Shown: piece by piece, positions 1 through 5,053 of the stretch
Layout of the letters: every line of letters begins with the position of its first letter
Numbering within the stretch: position 1 is the first letter of the stretch
Source: JANPJV01 sp031425695
GTDB taxonomy: Bacteria; Pseudomonadota; Gammaproteobacteria; Xanthomonadales; SZUA-5
NCBI GenBank assembly: GCA_031425695.1
Contig: JANPJV010000276.1
Coordinates: 1-5,809 of the forward strand
Reading direction: 5' to 3'
DNA length: 5,809 bases
Position numbers and translations under genes: made by a program
The notes under the pieces: model-generated
Told to the model about the DNA's origin: nothing
What the model saw: the letters and a program-made list of their open reading frames with translations, nothing else
Database searches by the model: none

Positions 1-56
1 AAGCTGCGTGTTTCGGCACGCCCTCGGTTGCTTGGGTTCGAGCACGAGCCAAGAGC

Positions 57-75
57 GTCCGGACATGGTCCGGAC
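57..75. repeat. Double palindrome: two GTCCGGAC copies 11 bp apart
   Basis: The 8-base palindrome GTCCGGAC occurs at 57-64 and again at 68-75, separated by ATG. Because each copy is self-complementary, the pair reads both as a direct repeat with an 11-bp period (one helical turn) and as a perfect 8-bp stem with a 3-base loop. It lies 18 bases past the amgK-like stop codon. There is no T-run on either side, so it is not a canonical intrinsic terminator. It could be a weak 3' hairpin for the amgK-like transcript, or a two-turn protein site belonging to whatever lies left of the window. The rest of 1-93 shows nothing I can assign. Confidence 0.5.
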
Positions 76-93
76 CCACAAAAGCGCGACAGG

Positions 94-1095
94 TTACCGC
101 GCCTGCATTAGCTCCGCCCCATCCGTCACCCCCGCCAGCCACGCTCCGAAACCTTCGAGCTCCGGATAGCGCGCACACGCCTCGAGTGTGTACTCCAGCA
201 CGAGCGGCAGGTCGTTTAAATATCCGACCTTGCCGTCGCGGTACCAAAGGCGCGCGAAGATGCCGAGCACCTTGAGGTGGCGCTGCACGCCGATCCAGTC
301 GAACCAGCGCTGCCAGCTGGCCGGATCGATCTCGGCGCCCGTGCTCGACGCCAGGCGCTGTCGGTAAATATCGGTCCACGCGGCGACCCGGTCCGCGGGC
401 CAGCGGATGTAGCAATCCTTGAGCAGCGAGACCAGGTCGTAGCAGACCGGGCCGCGGACGGCGTCCTGGAAATCGATGATCCCGGGGTTGGCACCCGGCA
501 CGATCATCAAATTGCGCGAATGGTAGTCGCGGTGGACAAACGCTTGCGGCTGCTGGAGCGCGCTCGCCACCAGCGCGGAAAATGCCGACTCGATCAGTGC
601 ACGTTCGGCGGTGCCGATCTGATGCCCAAGGTGGCGCTCGAGGAACCAGACGGGGAACAGCTCCATTTCCGCACGCAGGCGGGCCTCATCGTACGCAGGC
701 AGGCCGGCCGCATCGGCTTTTGCCTGCATGCGCGCGAGCGCGTCCAACGCGTCGCCATAAAGCGCATCGACGGTGGACTCGCCGAGCTCGGGCAGATAGG
801 TGCGCGTGCCAAGGTCAGTGAGCAGCAGGAAGCCCTGGCCGCGATCCTCGGCCAGCACCGCCGGTGCGTTCAGCCCAGCGGCGCGCAACCGCCCGGAAAT
901 TTCGACGAAGGGCGCCAGGTCCTCCTTGTCCGGCGGGGCGTCCATGACAATGAAGCTTTTGCCGGCATGCGCCACGCGCCAGTAGCTGCGGAAGCTGGCG
1001 TCGGCGGAGGCCGCTTGCGGCGGTGCATCGAGTGCACCCAGATGGGCGCTAGCAAAAGCGCTGAGTGCCTGCAGGCGGGCAGGGGACAGAGACAT
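94..1095 (-). CDS. amgK: AmgK-like N-acetylmuramate/N-acetylglucosamine anomeric kinase (aminoglycoside phosphotransferase family)
   Basis: This is a cytoplasmic kinase of the aminoglycoside phosphotransferase (protein-kinase-like) fold. The family member AmgK uses ATP to phosphorylate MurNAc or GlcNAc at C1, and MurU then makes UDP-MurNAc, returning recovered cell-wall sugar to peptidoglycan synthesis. Counting from the upstream Met at 1128, the sequence shows the AmgK-style N-lobe stretch SADASFRSYWR (41-51) and VMDAPP (61-66), the catalytic loop HRDYHSRN (199-206, Asp201 as base, Asn206 as metal ligand) and the metal-binding IIDFQD (217-222, Asp219). The length of about 333 aa is normal. 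I start at the Met at 1095 (MSLSPARLQ) because it leaves the usual 30 or so residues before ADASF; the in-frame ATG at 1128 adds 11 residues. Neither has a good ribosome site: GGAG lies 13 bases upstream of 1095. MurU, often the next gene, is not seen in the remaining 93 bases. Family assignment is firm; the exact sugar substrate is inferred. Confidence 0.85.
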   Translation of the reverse strand: MSLSPARLQALSAFASAHLGALDAPPQAASADASFRSYWRVAHAGKSFIVMDAPPDKEDLAPFVEISGRLRAAGLNAPAVLAEDRGQGFLLLTDLGTRTYLPELGESTVDALYGDALDALARMQAKADAAGLPAYDEARLRAEMELFPVWFLERHLGHQIGTAERALIESAFSALVASALQQPQAFVHRDYHSRNLMIVPGANPGIIDFQDAVRGPVCYDLVSLLKDCYIRWPADRVAAWTDIYRQRLASSTGAEIDPASWQRWFDWIGVQRHLKVLGIFARLWYRDGKVGYLNDLPLVLEYTLEACARYPELEGFGAWLAGVTDGAELMQAR

Positions 1096-1157
1096 AGGGT
1101 GGGTAAGGCTCCGGTTGTAGCGTGGCATCGAGCGCGCGTCGTGTGCACTCGTCGCGA

Positions 1158-1187
1158 AGAATAGATCGCGCCAACGCCGCGTGTCCC
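1158..1187 (-). promoter_or_regulatory. Candidate promoter for the amgK-like gene
   Basis: Read on the minus strand, GGGACA (1187-1182, 4 of 6 to the -35 consensus) is followed after 18 bp by TATTCT (1163-1158, 4 of 6 to the -10 consensus). Transcription would start near 1151, about 55 bases before the preferred start codon at 1095. The spacer is almost exactly filled by one arm of the inverted repeat at 1164-1220. The match is modest and could be chance in this GC-rich gap, and read-through from purC is also possible. Confidence 0.3.
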
Positions 1188-1220
1188 GGCGGCGAGAAAA
1201 GCCGCGGCGCTGGCGCGATC
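1164..1220. repeat. 17-bp inverted repeat in the purC-amgK gap
   Basis: The arm at 1164-1180 (GATCGCGCCAACGCCGC) is the reverse complement of 1204-1220 at 16 of 17 positions, and the outer 10 bp are perfect. The one mismatch would be a G-U pair in one strand's RNA. The 23-base loop can form a small inner stem around GGC/GCC. No T-run follows on either strand, so it is not a standard intrinsic terminator. On the minus strand the arm nearest the amgK-like gene lies between the candidate -35 and -10. Possible roles are an RNA stem between purC and amgK, a large dyad operator, or an extragenic palindrome of the REP kind. Confidence 0.65.
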
Positions 1221-1280
1221 ACTTGCACGCGATACGCAAACAATCCGCGCGCTCAGTGCCACGCTACGCGCGCACCGCGC

Positions 1281-1297
1281 GACCCGCCCCACGGGTC
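1281..1297 (-). terminator. Weak hairpin at the purC stop codon
   Basis: On the minus strand GACCCG, a 5-base loop, and CGGGTC form a 6-bp stem that begins inside the purC stop codon and runs just past it. GC-rich sequence without a T-run follows, so this does not meet the intrinsic-terminator pattern. It may protect the 3' end of the purC message or mean nothing. No better terminator is seen in the gap to the amgK-like gene, so read-through from purC is plausible. Confidence 0.25.
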
Positions 1298-2180
1298 AGG
1301 CGGTCAGCACCTCGAGCGCCTGCTGGTAGCGTGCGCGCGTGCCTTCTATAACGGCTGCCGGCAGAAGCGGACCAGGCGCGGTCTTGTTCCAGTCGAGCGT
1401 CTCCAGGTAGTCGCGCACGAACTGCTTGTCGTAGGAACTCGGGTTGCGGCCCGGCTGCCAGTCGCTGGCATCCCAAAATCGGGAAGAGTCGGGCGTCAGA
1501 ACCTCGTCCATCACCCGGAGCTGGCCGTCCTCGTCGACGCCGAACTCGAACTTGGTGTCAGCAATGATGATGCCGCGCGCGGCGGCATACCGGCGTGCAT
1601 GGGCATACAGCGCCAGGGTGGCGGCGCGCACCTGCTCGGCGAGATCAGCGCCGATCAGCCGCACCACCGCGTCGAAATCGATGTTCTCGTCGTGCGCACC
1701 GGCCGGTGCCTTGCTCGACGGCGTGAACAAGGGCTGCGGCAGCTCGCCCGCCAGCTCGAGCCCAGCCGGCAGCTCGATGCCACTCACGCTGCCGCGCTCA
1801 CGATACTCCTTCCAGCCCGAGCCAATCAGATAGCCGCGTGCGATCGCCTCCACCGGCAGCGCGCGCAGGTGCCGTGCGACCACGCTGCGCCGTGCATAGA
1901 GATCGAGGTCCGTCCCGGCCGGCAACACCGCCGCCGGCTCGACCCCGGTCAGATGGTTCGCGCACAGGTGCGCGGTCTCGCCGAACCAGAAATTTGACAG
2001 TTGCGTCAGGATCTCACCCTTGCCCGGAATCGGGTCCGGCAGGATCACGTCGAACGCACTCAACCGGTCCGTCGCTACCAGCAACAACCGCCGCTCAGGC
2101 AACGCATACACATCCCGCACCTTGCCCTGGTGGATGCGAGTGAGACCGGGGAGATGCGATTCAGAGAGTGCGCGGGTCAT
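1296..2180 (-). CDS. purC: Phosphoribosylaminoimidazole-succinocarboxamide synthase (SAICAR synthetase)
   Basis: PurC is a cytoplasmic enzyme of de novo purine synthesis. It joins L-aspartate to CAIR with ATP, giving SAICAR, ADP and phosphate. The protein has 294 residues, which is the longer form (about 300 aa, yeast Ade1-like) and not the 237-aa E. coli form. Visible marks are the N-terminal nucleotide-binding stretch HQGKVRDVY (17-25), TDRLSAFD (37-44), the substrate loop around LFTPSSKAPAGAHDENI (151-167), the family signature ADTKFEFG (207-214), and DEVLTPDSSRFW (225-236) followed by SYDKQFVRDYLE (249-260). No key segment is missing. The start at 2180 places HQGKVRD at the expected distance from the N-terminus; upstream there is only a weak purine-rich GAAGAA. 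hppA ends upstream behind its own terminator, so purC probably has a separate promoter in 2181-2400, but I find no convincing -35/-10 pair. Confidence 0.97.
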   Translation of the reverse strand: MTRALSESHLPGLTRIHQGKVRDVYALPERRLLLVATDRLSAFDVILPDPIPGKGEILTQLSNFWFGETAHLCANHLTGVEPAAVLPAGTDLDLYARRSVVARHLRALPVEAIARGYLIGSGWKEYRERGSVSGIELPAGLELAGELPQPLFTPSSKAPAGAHDENIDFDAVVRLIGADLAEQVRAATLALYAHARRYAAARGIIIADTKFEFGVDEDGQLRVMDEVLTPDSSRFWDASDWQPGRNPSSYDKQFVRDYLETLDWNKTAPGPLLPAAVIEGTRARYQQALEVLTA

Positions 2181-2215
2181 GCCGTTCTTCGAGTCTTATT
2201 TAGCCGTGCATGCTA

Positions 2216-2229
2216 GCGCGGCCCCGCGC
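2216..2229. repeat. Short GC palindrome upstream of purC
   Basis: GCGCGG, two bases, then CCGCGC form a perfect 6-bp dyad (7 bp counting the flanking A-T pair), 36 to 49 bases upstream of the purC start codon. It would sit in the purC leader or close to its promoter. With so high a GC content, a palindrome of this size can arise by chance; a regulatory role is only a possibility. Confidence 0.3.
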
Positions 2230-2247
2230 TTCGACGGTCAGTGAAGG

Positions 2248-2377
2248 TTTTTGACGCAAAGGAACGCAAAGGGGGCAAAAAGACGCAAAAGAAGCACTCC
2301 ACTGCTCAAGACTGACTTCGATGAGCTCTCTTTGCGTATCTTTGCTGCTTTTCTTAGCGTTCATTTGCGTCGAAAAA
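2248..2377. repeat. Inverted-repeat element built from ACGCAAA units (MITE-like or interspersed repeat)
   Basis: The left arm (2248 to about 2294) carries ACGCAAA at 2254, 2264 and 2283 with a degenerate copy, GGCAAAA, at 2274, so the period is 9 to 10 bases. The right arm (about 2329 to 2377) carries the complement TTTGCGT at 2331 and 2364, with variants TTTGCTG at 2341 and TTAGCGT at 2354. The two arms are reverse complements over roughly 45 bases with a few mismatches and small gaps, around a unique centre of about 34 bases. The outer ends are TTTTTGACGCAAA and TTTGCGTCGAAAAA. The stretch is visibly less GC-rich than the genes beside it. From general knowledge, similar CGCAAAG-rich repeats occur between genes in many bacteria. 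No transposase or clear target-site duplication is seen. Short reading frames across it (for example 2251-2460 plus) are low-complexity and unlikely to be genes. Confidence 0.7.
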
Positions 2378-2397
2378 CAGCAATCGATACCCAAAAC

Positions 2398-2421
2398 AAA
2401 GCCCCGCCGAAGCGGGGCCTT
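2398..2421 (-). terminator. Intrinsic terminator of hppA
   Basis: On the minus strand GCCCCGC, loop TTCG, and GCGGGGC form a perfect 7-bp stem (2418-2401), extended to about 10 bp by G-T, A-T and A-T pairs at its base. It is followed by TTTGTTTTGG. The C(UUCG)G tetraloop is known to be unusually stable. The stem starts about 25 bases after the hppA stop codon, between that gene and the repeat element upstream of purC, so it should separate hppA and purC transcription. On the plus strand no comparable T-run follows, so it probably works in one direction. Confidence 0.88.
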
Positions 2422-2444
2422 GGATACACGTCAAACGCGCGGGA

Positions 2445-4499
2445 TCAACCGCCGACGTAGTACTTCGCCACCAGCGGCACGATCAGCAGCGCGACGATGT
2501 TGATGATCTTGATCAGCGGGTTGATGGCCGGGCCGGCGGTGTCCTTGTACGGATCGCCGACGGTGTCGCCGGTGACCGCGGCCTTGTGGGCTTCGGAGCC
2601 CTTGCCGCCGTGGTGACCGTCTTCGATGTACTTTTTCGCGTTGTCCCAGGCACCGCCACCGGTGGTCATGGAGATGGCGACGAAGAGGCCGGTGACGATG
2701 GTGCCGACCAGGAGGCCGCCGAGCGCGGCCGGGCCGAGCAGCAGGCCGACGACAATCGGGGCAACCACCGGCAGCAAGGACGGGATGATCATTTCCTTGA
2801 TCGCGGCGCGGGTCAGCATGTCGACTGCCTTGTCGTACTGCGGCTTGGCAGTGCCTTCCATGATCCCCTTGATTTCCTTGAACTGGCGGCGGACTTCCAC
2901 CACCACGGAGCCCGCCGCACGACCCACGGCTTCCATCGCCATGGCACCGAACAGGTACGGGATCAAACCACCGATGAGCAGGCCGACCAGCACCTTTGGA
3001 TCAGCCAGGTCGAAACGCACGTCGACCATTCCATAGGCTTCCAGCTTGTGCGTGTAGTCGGCAAACAGCACCAGCGCGGCAAGCGCGGCGGAACCGATCG
3101 CGTAGCCCTTGGTGACCGCCTTGGTGGTGTTGCCGACCGCATCCAGCGGATCGGTGACCGCACGCACTTCCTTCGGCAACTCGGACATTTCGGCGATGCC
3201 GCCGGCGTTATCGGTGATCGGGCCGTAGGCGTCGAGGGCGACGATCATGCCGGCCATCGACAGCATCGAGGTTGCGGCGATCGCGATGCCGTACAGGCCG
3301 GCAAGGTTATGCGCGACCAGGATCGCGGCCGAGATCGCCACCACCGGCATCCAGCACGAACGCATGGAGACGGCGAGGCCGGAGATGATGTTGGTGCCAT
3401 GACCGGTGGTCGAGGCGGCCGCGATGTTCTGCACCGGCTTGAACTGGGTGCCGGTGTAGTACTCGGTGATCATCATCATGACGCCCGTCAGGATCAGCCC
3501 GACCAACGCGCAACCGTAGATCTGCATGGCGCTGTAGGCGCCGTCCACGCCAACCGCGGGAAAGAGCTCGGTGGTGATCGGATAGTACGCGGCTGCGGCG
3601 AGCACTGCTGAAATGACCACGCCCTTGTAGAGCGCCTTCATGATCTTGCCATCCGGCGCCTTGACGAAGAAGGTGCCGATGATCGAAGCAATGATCGAGA
3701 CACCGGCAATGACCAACGGGTAGAGCAGGGCATGCGGACCGGCTTGCGCCGCGAAGATCGAGCCGACCAGCATGGTCGCGATGATGGTGACCGCGTAGGT
3801 TTCAAACAGATCTGCCGCCATGCCGGCGCAGTCGCCGACGTTGTCACCGACGTTGTCGGCAATGACCGCCGGGTTGCGCGGGTCATCTTCCGGGATGCCG
3901 GCTTCAACCTTGCCGACCAGATCGGCACCAACATCGGCGCCCTTGGTGAAGATGCCGCCGCCCAATCGCGCGAAGATGGAGATCAGTGACGAGCCGAAGG
4001 CGAGGCCGACCAGCGCGTCGAGAATGATGCGGATATCGAGCCCCTGGCGCAGCAGCACGACGTAAAACCCGGCGACGCCGAGCATGCCGAGACCGACCAC
4101 CAGCATGCCGGTGATGGCACCGCCGCGGAACGCCACTGCGAGTGCCGGGCCCATGCCGAGACGAGCCGCCTCCGCCGTGCGCACATTGGCGCGTACCGAG
4201 ACGAACATGCCGATATAGCCGGCTGCGCCCGAGAGCACTGCGCCAATCAGGAAGCCGATCGCAGTGAGCCAGCTCAAGAGCAGGCCGATGACGACGAACA
4301 GCAGCGCACCGACGATGCCGATGGTGGTGTACTGGCGATTGAGGTAAGCCTGCGCGCCAACCTGGATCGCCTGGGCGATCTCCTGCATGCGCGCGTTGCC
4401 GGCCGGCTGTTTCAAAATCCACTGCGTCGACACGATGCCGTAAAGCACCGCGACGACTGCGCATCCCAGCGCAATCATGATTCCATACTGCTCAAACAT
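2445..4499 (-). CDS. hppA: K+-insensitive proton-translocating membrane pyrophosphatase
   Basis: HppA is an integral inner-membrane enzyme that hydrolyses pyrophosphate to two phosphates and uses the energy to pump H+ out of the cytoplasm. The 684-aa length and the many hydrophobic segments fit the family's 16 transmembrane helices, starting with helix 1 at about 7-25. The pyrophosphate/Mg2+ site is intact: KGADVGADLVGKVE (186-199), EDDPRNPAVIADNVGDNVGD (204-223), DAYGPITDNAGGIAEM (423-438), and C-terminal GGGAWDNAKKYIEDG (614-628) with GDTVGDPYKDTAGPAINP (644-661). Lys460 in GNTTKA (456-461) marks the K+-independent subfamily; K+-dependent members have Ala there. The start at 4499 is supported by GGGGAAG four bases upstream. 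A promoter at 4571-4599 and a hairpin leader precede it, and a strong intrinsic terminator follows, so it looks monocistronic. H+ rather than Na+ pumping is inferred from the subfamily. Confidence 0.98.
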   Translation of the reverse strand: MFEQYGIMIALGCAVVAVLYGIVSTQWILKQPAGNARMQEIAQAIQVGAQAYLNRQYTTIGIVGALLFVVIGLLLSWLTAIGFLIGAVLSGAAGYIGMFVSVRANVRTAEAARLGMGPALAVAFRGGAITGMLVVGLGMLGVAGFYVVLLRQGLDIRIILDALVGLAFGSSLISIFARLGGGIFTKGADVGADLVGKVEAGIPEDDPRNPAVIADNVGDNVGDCAGMAADLFETYAVTIIATMLVGSIFAAQAGPHALLYPLVIAGVSIIASIIGTFFVKAPDGKIMKALYKGVVISAVLAAAAYYPITTELFPAVGVDGAYSAMQIYGCALVGLILTGVMMMITEYYTGTQFKPVQNIAAASTTGHGTNIISGLAVSMRSCWMPVVAISAAILVAHNLAGLYGIAIAATSMLSMAGMIVALDAYGPITDNAGGIAEMSELPKEVRAVTDPLDAVGNTTKAVTKGYAIGSAALAALVLFADYTHKLEAYGMVDVRFDLADPKVLVGLLIGGLIPYLFGAMAMEAVGRAAGSVVVEVRRQFKEIKGIMEGTAKPQYDKAVDMLTRAAIKEMIIPSLLPVVAPIVVGLLLGPAALGGLLVGTIVTGLFVAISMTTGGGAWDNAKKYIEDGHHGGKGSEAHKAAVTGDTVGDPYKDTAGPAINPLIKIINIVALLIVPLVAKYYVGG

Positions 4500-4503
4500 G
4501 CAT

Positions 4504-4510
4504 CTTCCCC
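4504..4510 (-). promoter_or_regulatory. Ribosome binding site of hppA
   Basis: GGGGAAG on the minus strand ends four bases before the ATG at 4499. A second ATG at 4503 overlaps this spacer but is in another frame. The spacing and the conserved protein N-terminus both favour 4499. Confidence 0.7.
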
Positions 4511-4520
4511 GGTATTGGAC

Positions 4521-4551
4521 AAAAAAACGCCAGGGCCGTGAGTCACGGCCC
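4521..4551 (-). promoter_or_regulatory. Terminator-like hairpin in the hppA leader (possible attenuator)
   Basis: A perfect 9-bp inverted repeat (arms GGGCCGTGA at 4533-4541 and TCACGGCCC at 4543-4551, one central base) lies in the predicted 5' leader of hppA. In RNA it folds as an 8-bp stem with a 3-base loop. On the minus strand it is followed after 5 bases (TGGCG) by seven T residues (4527-4521), and the ribosome site begins 10 bases further on. The order promoter, GC-rich hairpin, T-tract, ribosome site resembles transcription attenuation. The 5-base gap before the T-run is longer than in standard terminators, so a DNA operator or an mRNA-stabilising stem are alternatives. I do not recognise a known riboswitch class. 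Confidence 0.5.
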
Positions 4552-4570
4552 CCCCCTCAAAATCGGGCGG

Positions 4571-4599
4571 AGTATACGGGCGCCGGCCTGGGGTGACAC
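4571..4599 (-). promoter_or_regulatory. Sigma-70-type promoter of hppA
   Basis: On the minus strand GTGTCA (4599-4594, 4 of 6 to TTGACA) and TATACT (4576-4571, 5 of 6 to TATAAT) are separated by the ideal 17 bp. Transcription would start near 4563-4565 and give a leader of about 65 bases that contains the hairpin and T-tract at 4521-4551. It is the best promoter match I found in the window. Confidence 0.65.
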
Positions 4600-4763
4600 A
4601 TAGGTCGAGAGGTGCTGAAAAGCCGATCACGAGCCGAAAAAGATCGCCTCTCCCATGCTGTTGGGGATGAGGCCTGACCAGCTGAGCCGCATGCGACGCG
4701 TCAGGAGCTGTGCGGCAGGCCGGAGAACGGTTGGGCAGAGGGCGCTGCTTGCACCGAAATTGC

Positions 4764-4800
4764 CGCTCTCCTCTCCCTAAAAGCGGGGTAGAGGGGAGCG
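4764..4800. repeat. 11-bp hairpin, REP-like extragenic palindrome
   Basis: CGCTCTCCTCT (4764-4774) pairs with AGAGGGGAGCG (4790-4800) over 11 positions, one of them a G-T pair. CCC (4775-4777) and GGG (4786-4788) can extend the stem past a one-base bulge. No T-run follows on either strand. Palindromes of this CTCTCC/GGGGAG type are common between genes in GC-rich proteobacteria, so a dispersed extragenic element is the likeliest reading. It is also placed where a terminator or mRNA-end structure could lie. Confidence 0.5.
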
Positions 4801-4820
4801 AAACCATGGCGCCCGGCGCA

Positions 4821-4841
4821 AACCACCAACGACCAACGGCC
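4821..4841. repeat. Three-copy 7-bp tandem repeat AACnnCC
   Basis: AACCACC, AACGACC and AACGGCC follow each other with a 7-base period, and a weaker fourth unit (AGCAAGC) comes next. It lies 20 bases to the right of the hairpin at 4764-4800. It may be the remnant of a longer tandem array. No function can be read from it. Confidence 0.4.
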
Positions 4842-4892
4842 AGCAAGCACAACCGGCTCCAGGCCCCCCGCCGTCGCTTTCTGCCCCTCATG

Positions 4893-4907
4893 GTCACAAA
4901 CTGTGAC
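4893..4907. promoter_or_regulatory. Operator-like dyad GTCACA-AAC-TGTGAC
   Basis: This is a perfect 6-bp inverted repeat with a 3-base centre, about 150 bases upstream of the DUF1330 gene. Its half-sites are those of a CRP/FNR-type box but turned the opposite way (TGTGA normally lies left of TCACA), so it is not a CRP site as it stands. A looser 5-bp dyad, CTTCA-TG-TGAAG, follows at 4920-4931. It may be a repressor or activator site for the plus-strand gene; the regulator is unknown. Confidence 0.35.
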
Positions 4908-4959
4908 TGAAGACACTGCCTTCATGTGAAGAGCCGTGCATGCTTCGTGCATATCTGCT

Positions 4960-4976
4960 GGCGCTGACGCAGCGCC
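4960..4976 (+). terminator. Hairpin GGCGCTG-ACG-CAGCGCC followed by TTTCC
   Basis: A perfect 7-bp GC-rich stem with a 3-base loop is followed by TTTCC on the plus strand, 78 bases before the DUF1330 start codon. If transcription starts upstream, it would fold in the leader; the short T-run makes it at most a weak terminator or attenuator. No gene ends upstream on this strand in the window. Confidence 0.35.
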
Positions 4977-5044
4977 TTTCCGCTTGCAACAAGACCGCCG
5001 CGTTCCAGCGACCGATCCTGGTCAATGGAAAGTGCGCGGGACCT

Positions 5045-5050
5045 GGAGAG
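5045..5050 (+). promoter_or_regulatory. Ribosome binding site that fixes the DUF1330 gene start
   Basis: GGAGAG, with GGAG ending five bases before the ATG at 5054, is a good Shine-Dalgarno sequence. It favours 5054 over the upstream in-frame ATG at 4940, which has none and would add 38 residues unlike the domain that follows. Confidence 0.7.
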
Positions 5051-5053
5051 ATC

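Larger units (their letters stand above)
4600..5053. other. Intergenic region between divergent hppA and the DUF1330 gene
   Basis: This stretch of about 450 bp has no supported gene. Open frames exist on both strands (for example 4475-4897 minus and 4701-4952 minus), but their translations are low-complexity, rich in Arg, Pro and Ser, and resemble no family I know. It holds a hairpin at 4764-4800, a short tandem repeat at 4821-4841, a dyad at 4893-4907 and a hairpin at 4960-4976, listed separately. From 4940 to 5053 the DUF1330 frame stays open upstream of the chosen start, but the encoded residues do not look like part of that domain. I find no clear promoter for the plus-strand gene. 4600-4760 shows nothing notable beyond GC-rich non-coding sequence. 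Confidence 0.5.

Noticed and set aside
25..60. tRNA 3' end, because GGGTTCGAG looks like a T-loop
   Set aside because: The five bases on each side of TTCGAGC do not pair, and no acceptor stem or anticodon arm can be built.
1..67. Start of a next minus-strand gene at the ATG at 67-65
   Set aside because: Only about 22 codons are visible, with no ribosome site, and the ATG is the loop of the double palindrome; the residues do not look like MurU.
277..1164. Long plus-strand frames opposite the amgK-like gene, purC and hppA (277-1164, 1122-1997, 2586-3611)
   Set aside because: These are antisense shadows of well-recognised genes in GC-rich DNA; their translations are rich in Arg, Gly and His and show no domain.
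2254..2370. PurR operators upstream of purC, because ACGCAAA is half of the E. coli PurR box
   Set aside because: A PurR box needs two half-sites facing each other in about 16 bp (ACGCAAACGTTTGCGT type). Here the units on each side all point the same way at about 10-bp spacing and belong to a larger inverted-repeat element.
2251..2460. Small gene of 69 codons on the plus strand across the purC-hppA gap
   Set aside because: Its frame is made from the inverted-repeat element and the hppA terminator, and it runs into the hppA 3' end. The residues are Arg/Lys/Ala-rich and resemble no family; there is no convincing ribosome site.
4475..4897. 140-codon minus-strand frame upstream of hppA
   Set aside because: It overlaps the hppA start, promoter and leader, contains the extragenic hairpin, and encodes low-complexity sequence without a recognisable family.
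4940..5053. N-terminal extension of the DUF1330 protein from the ATG at 4940
   Set aside because: The 38 added residues do not resemble a signal peptide or the domain, they span a GC hairpin, and a good ribosome site precedes the ATG at 5054.
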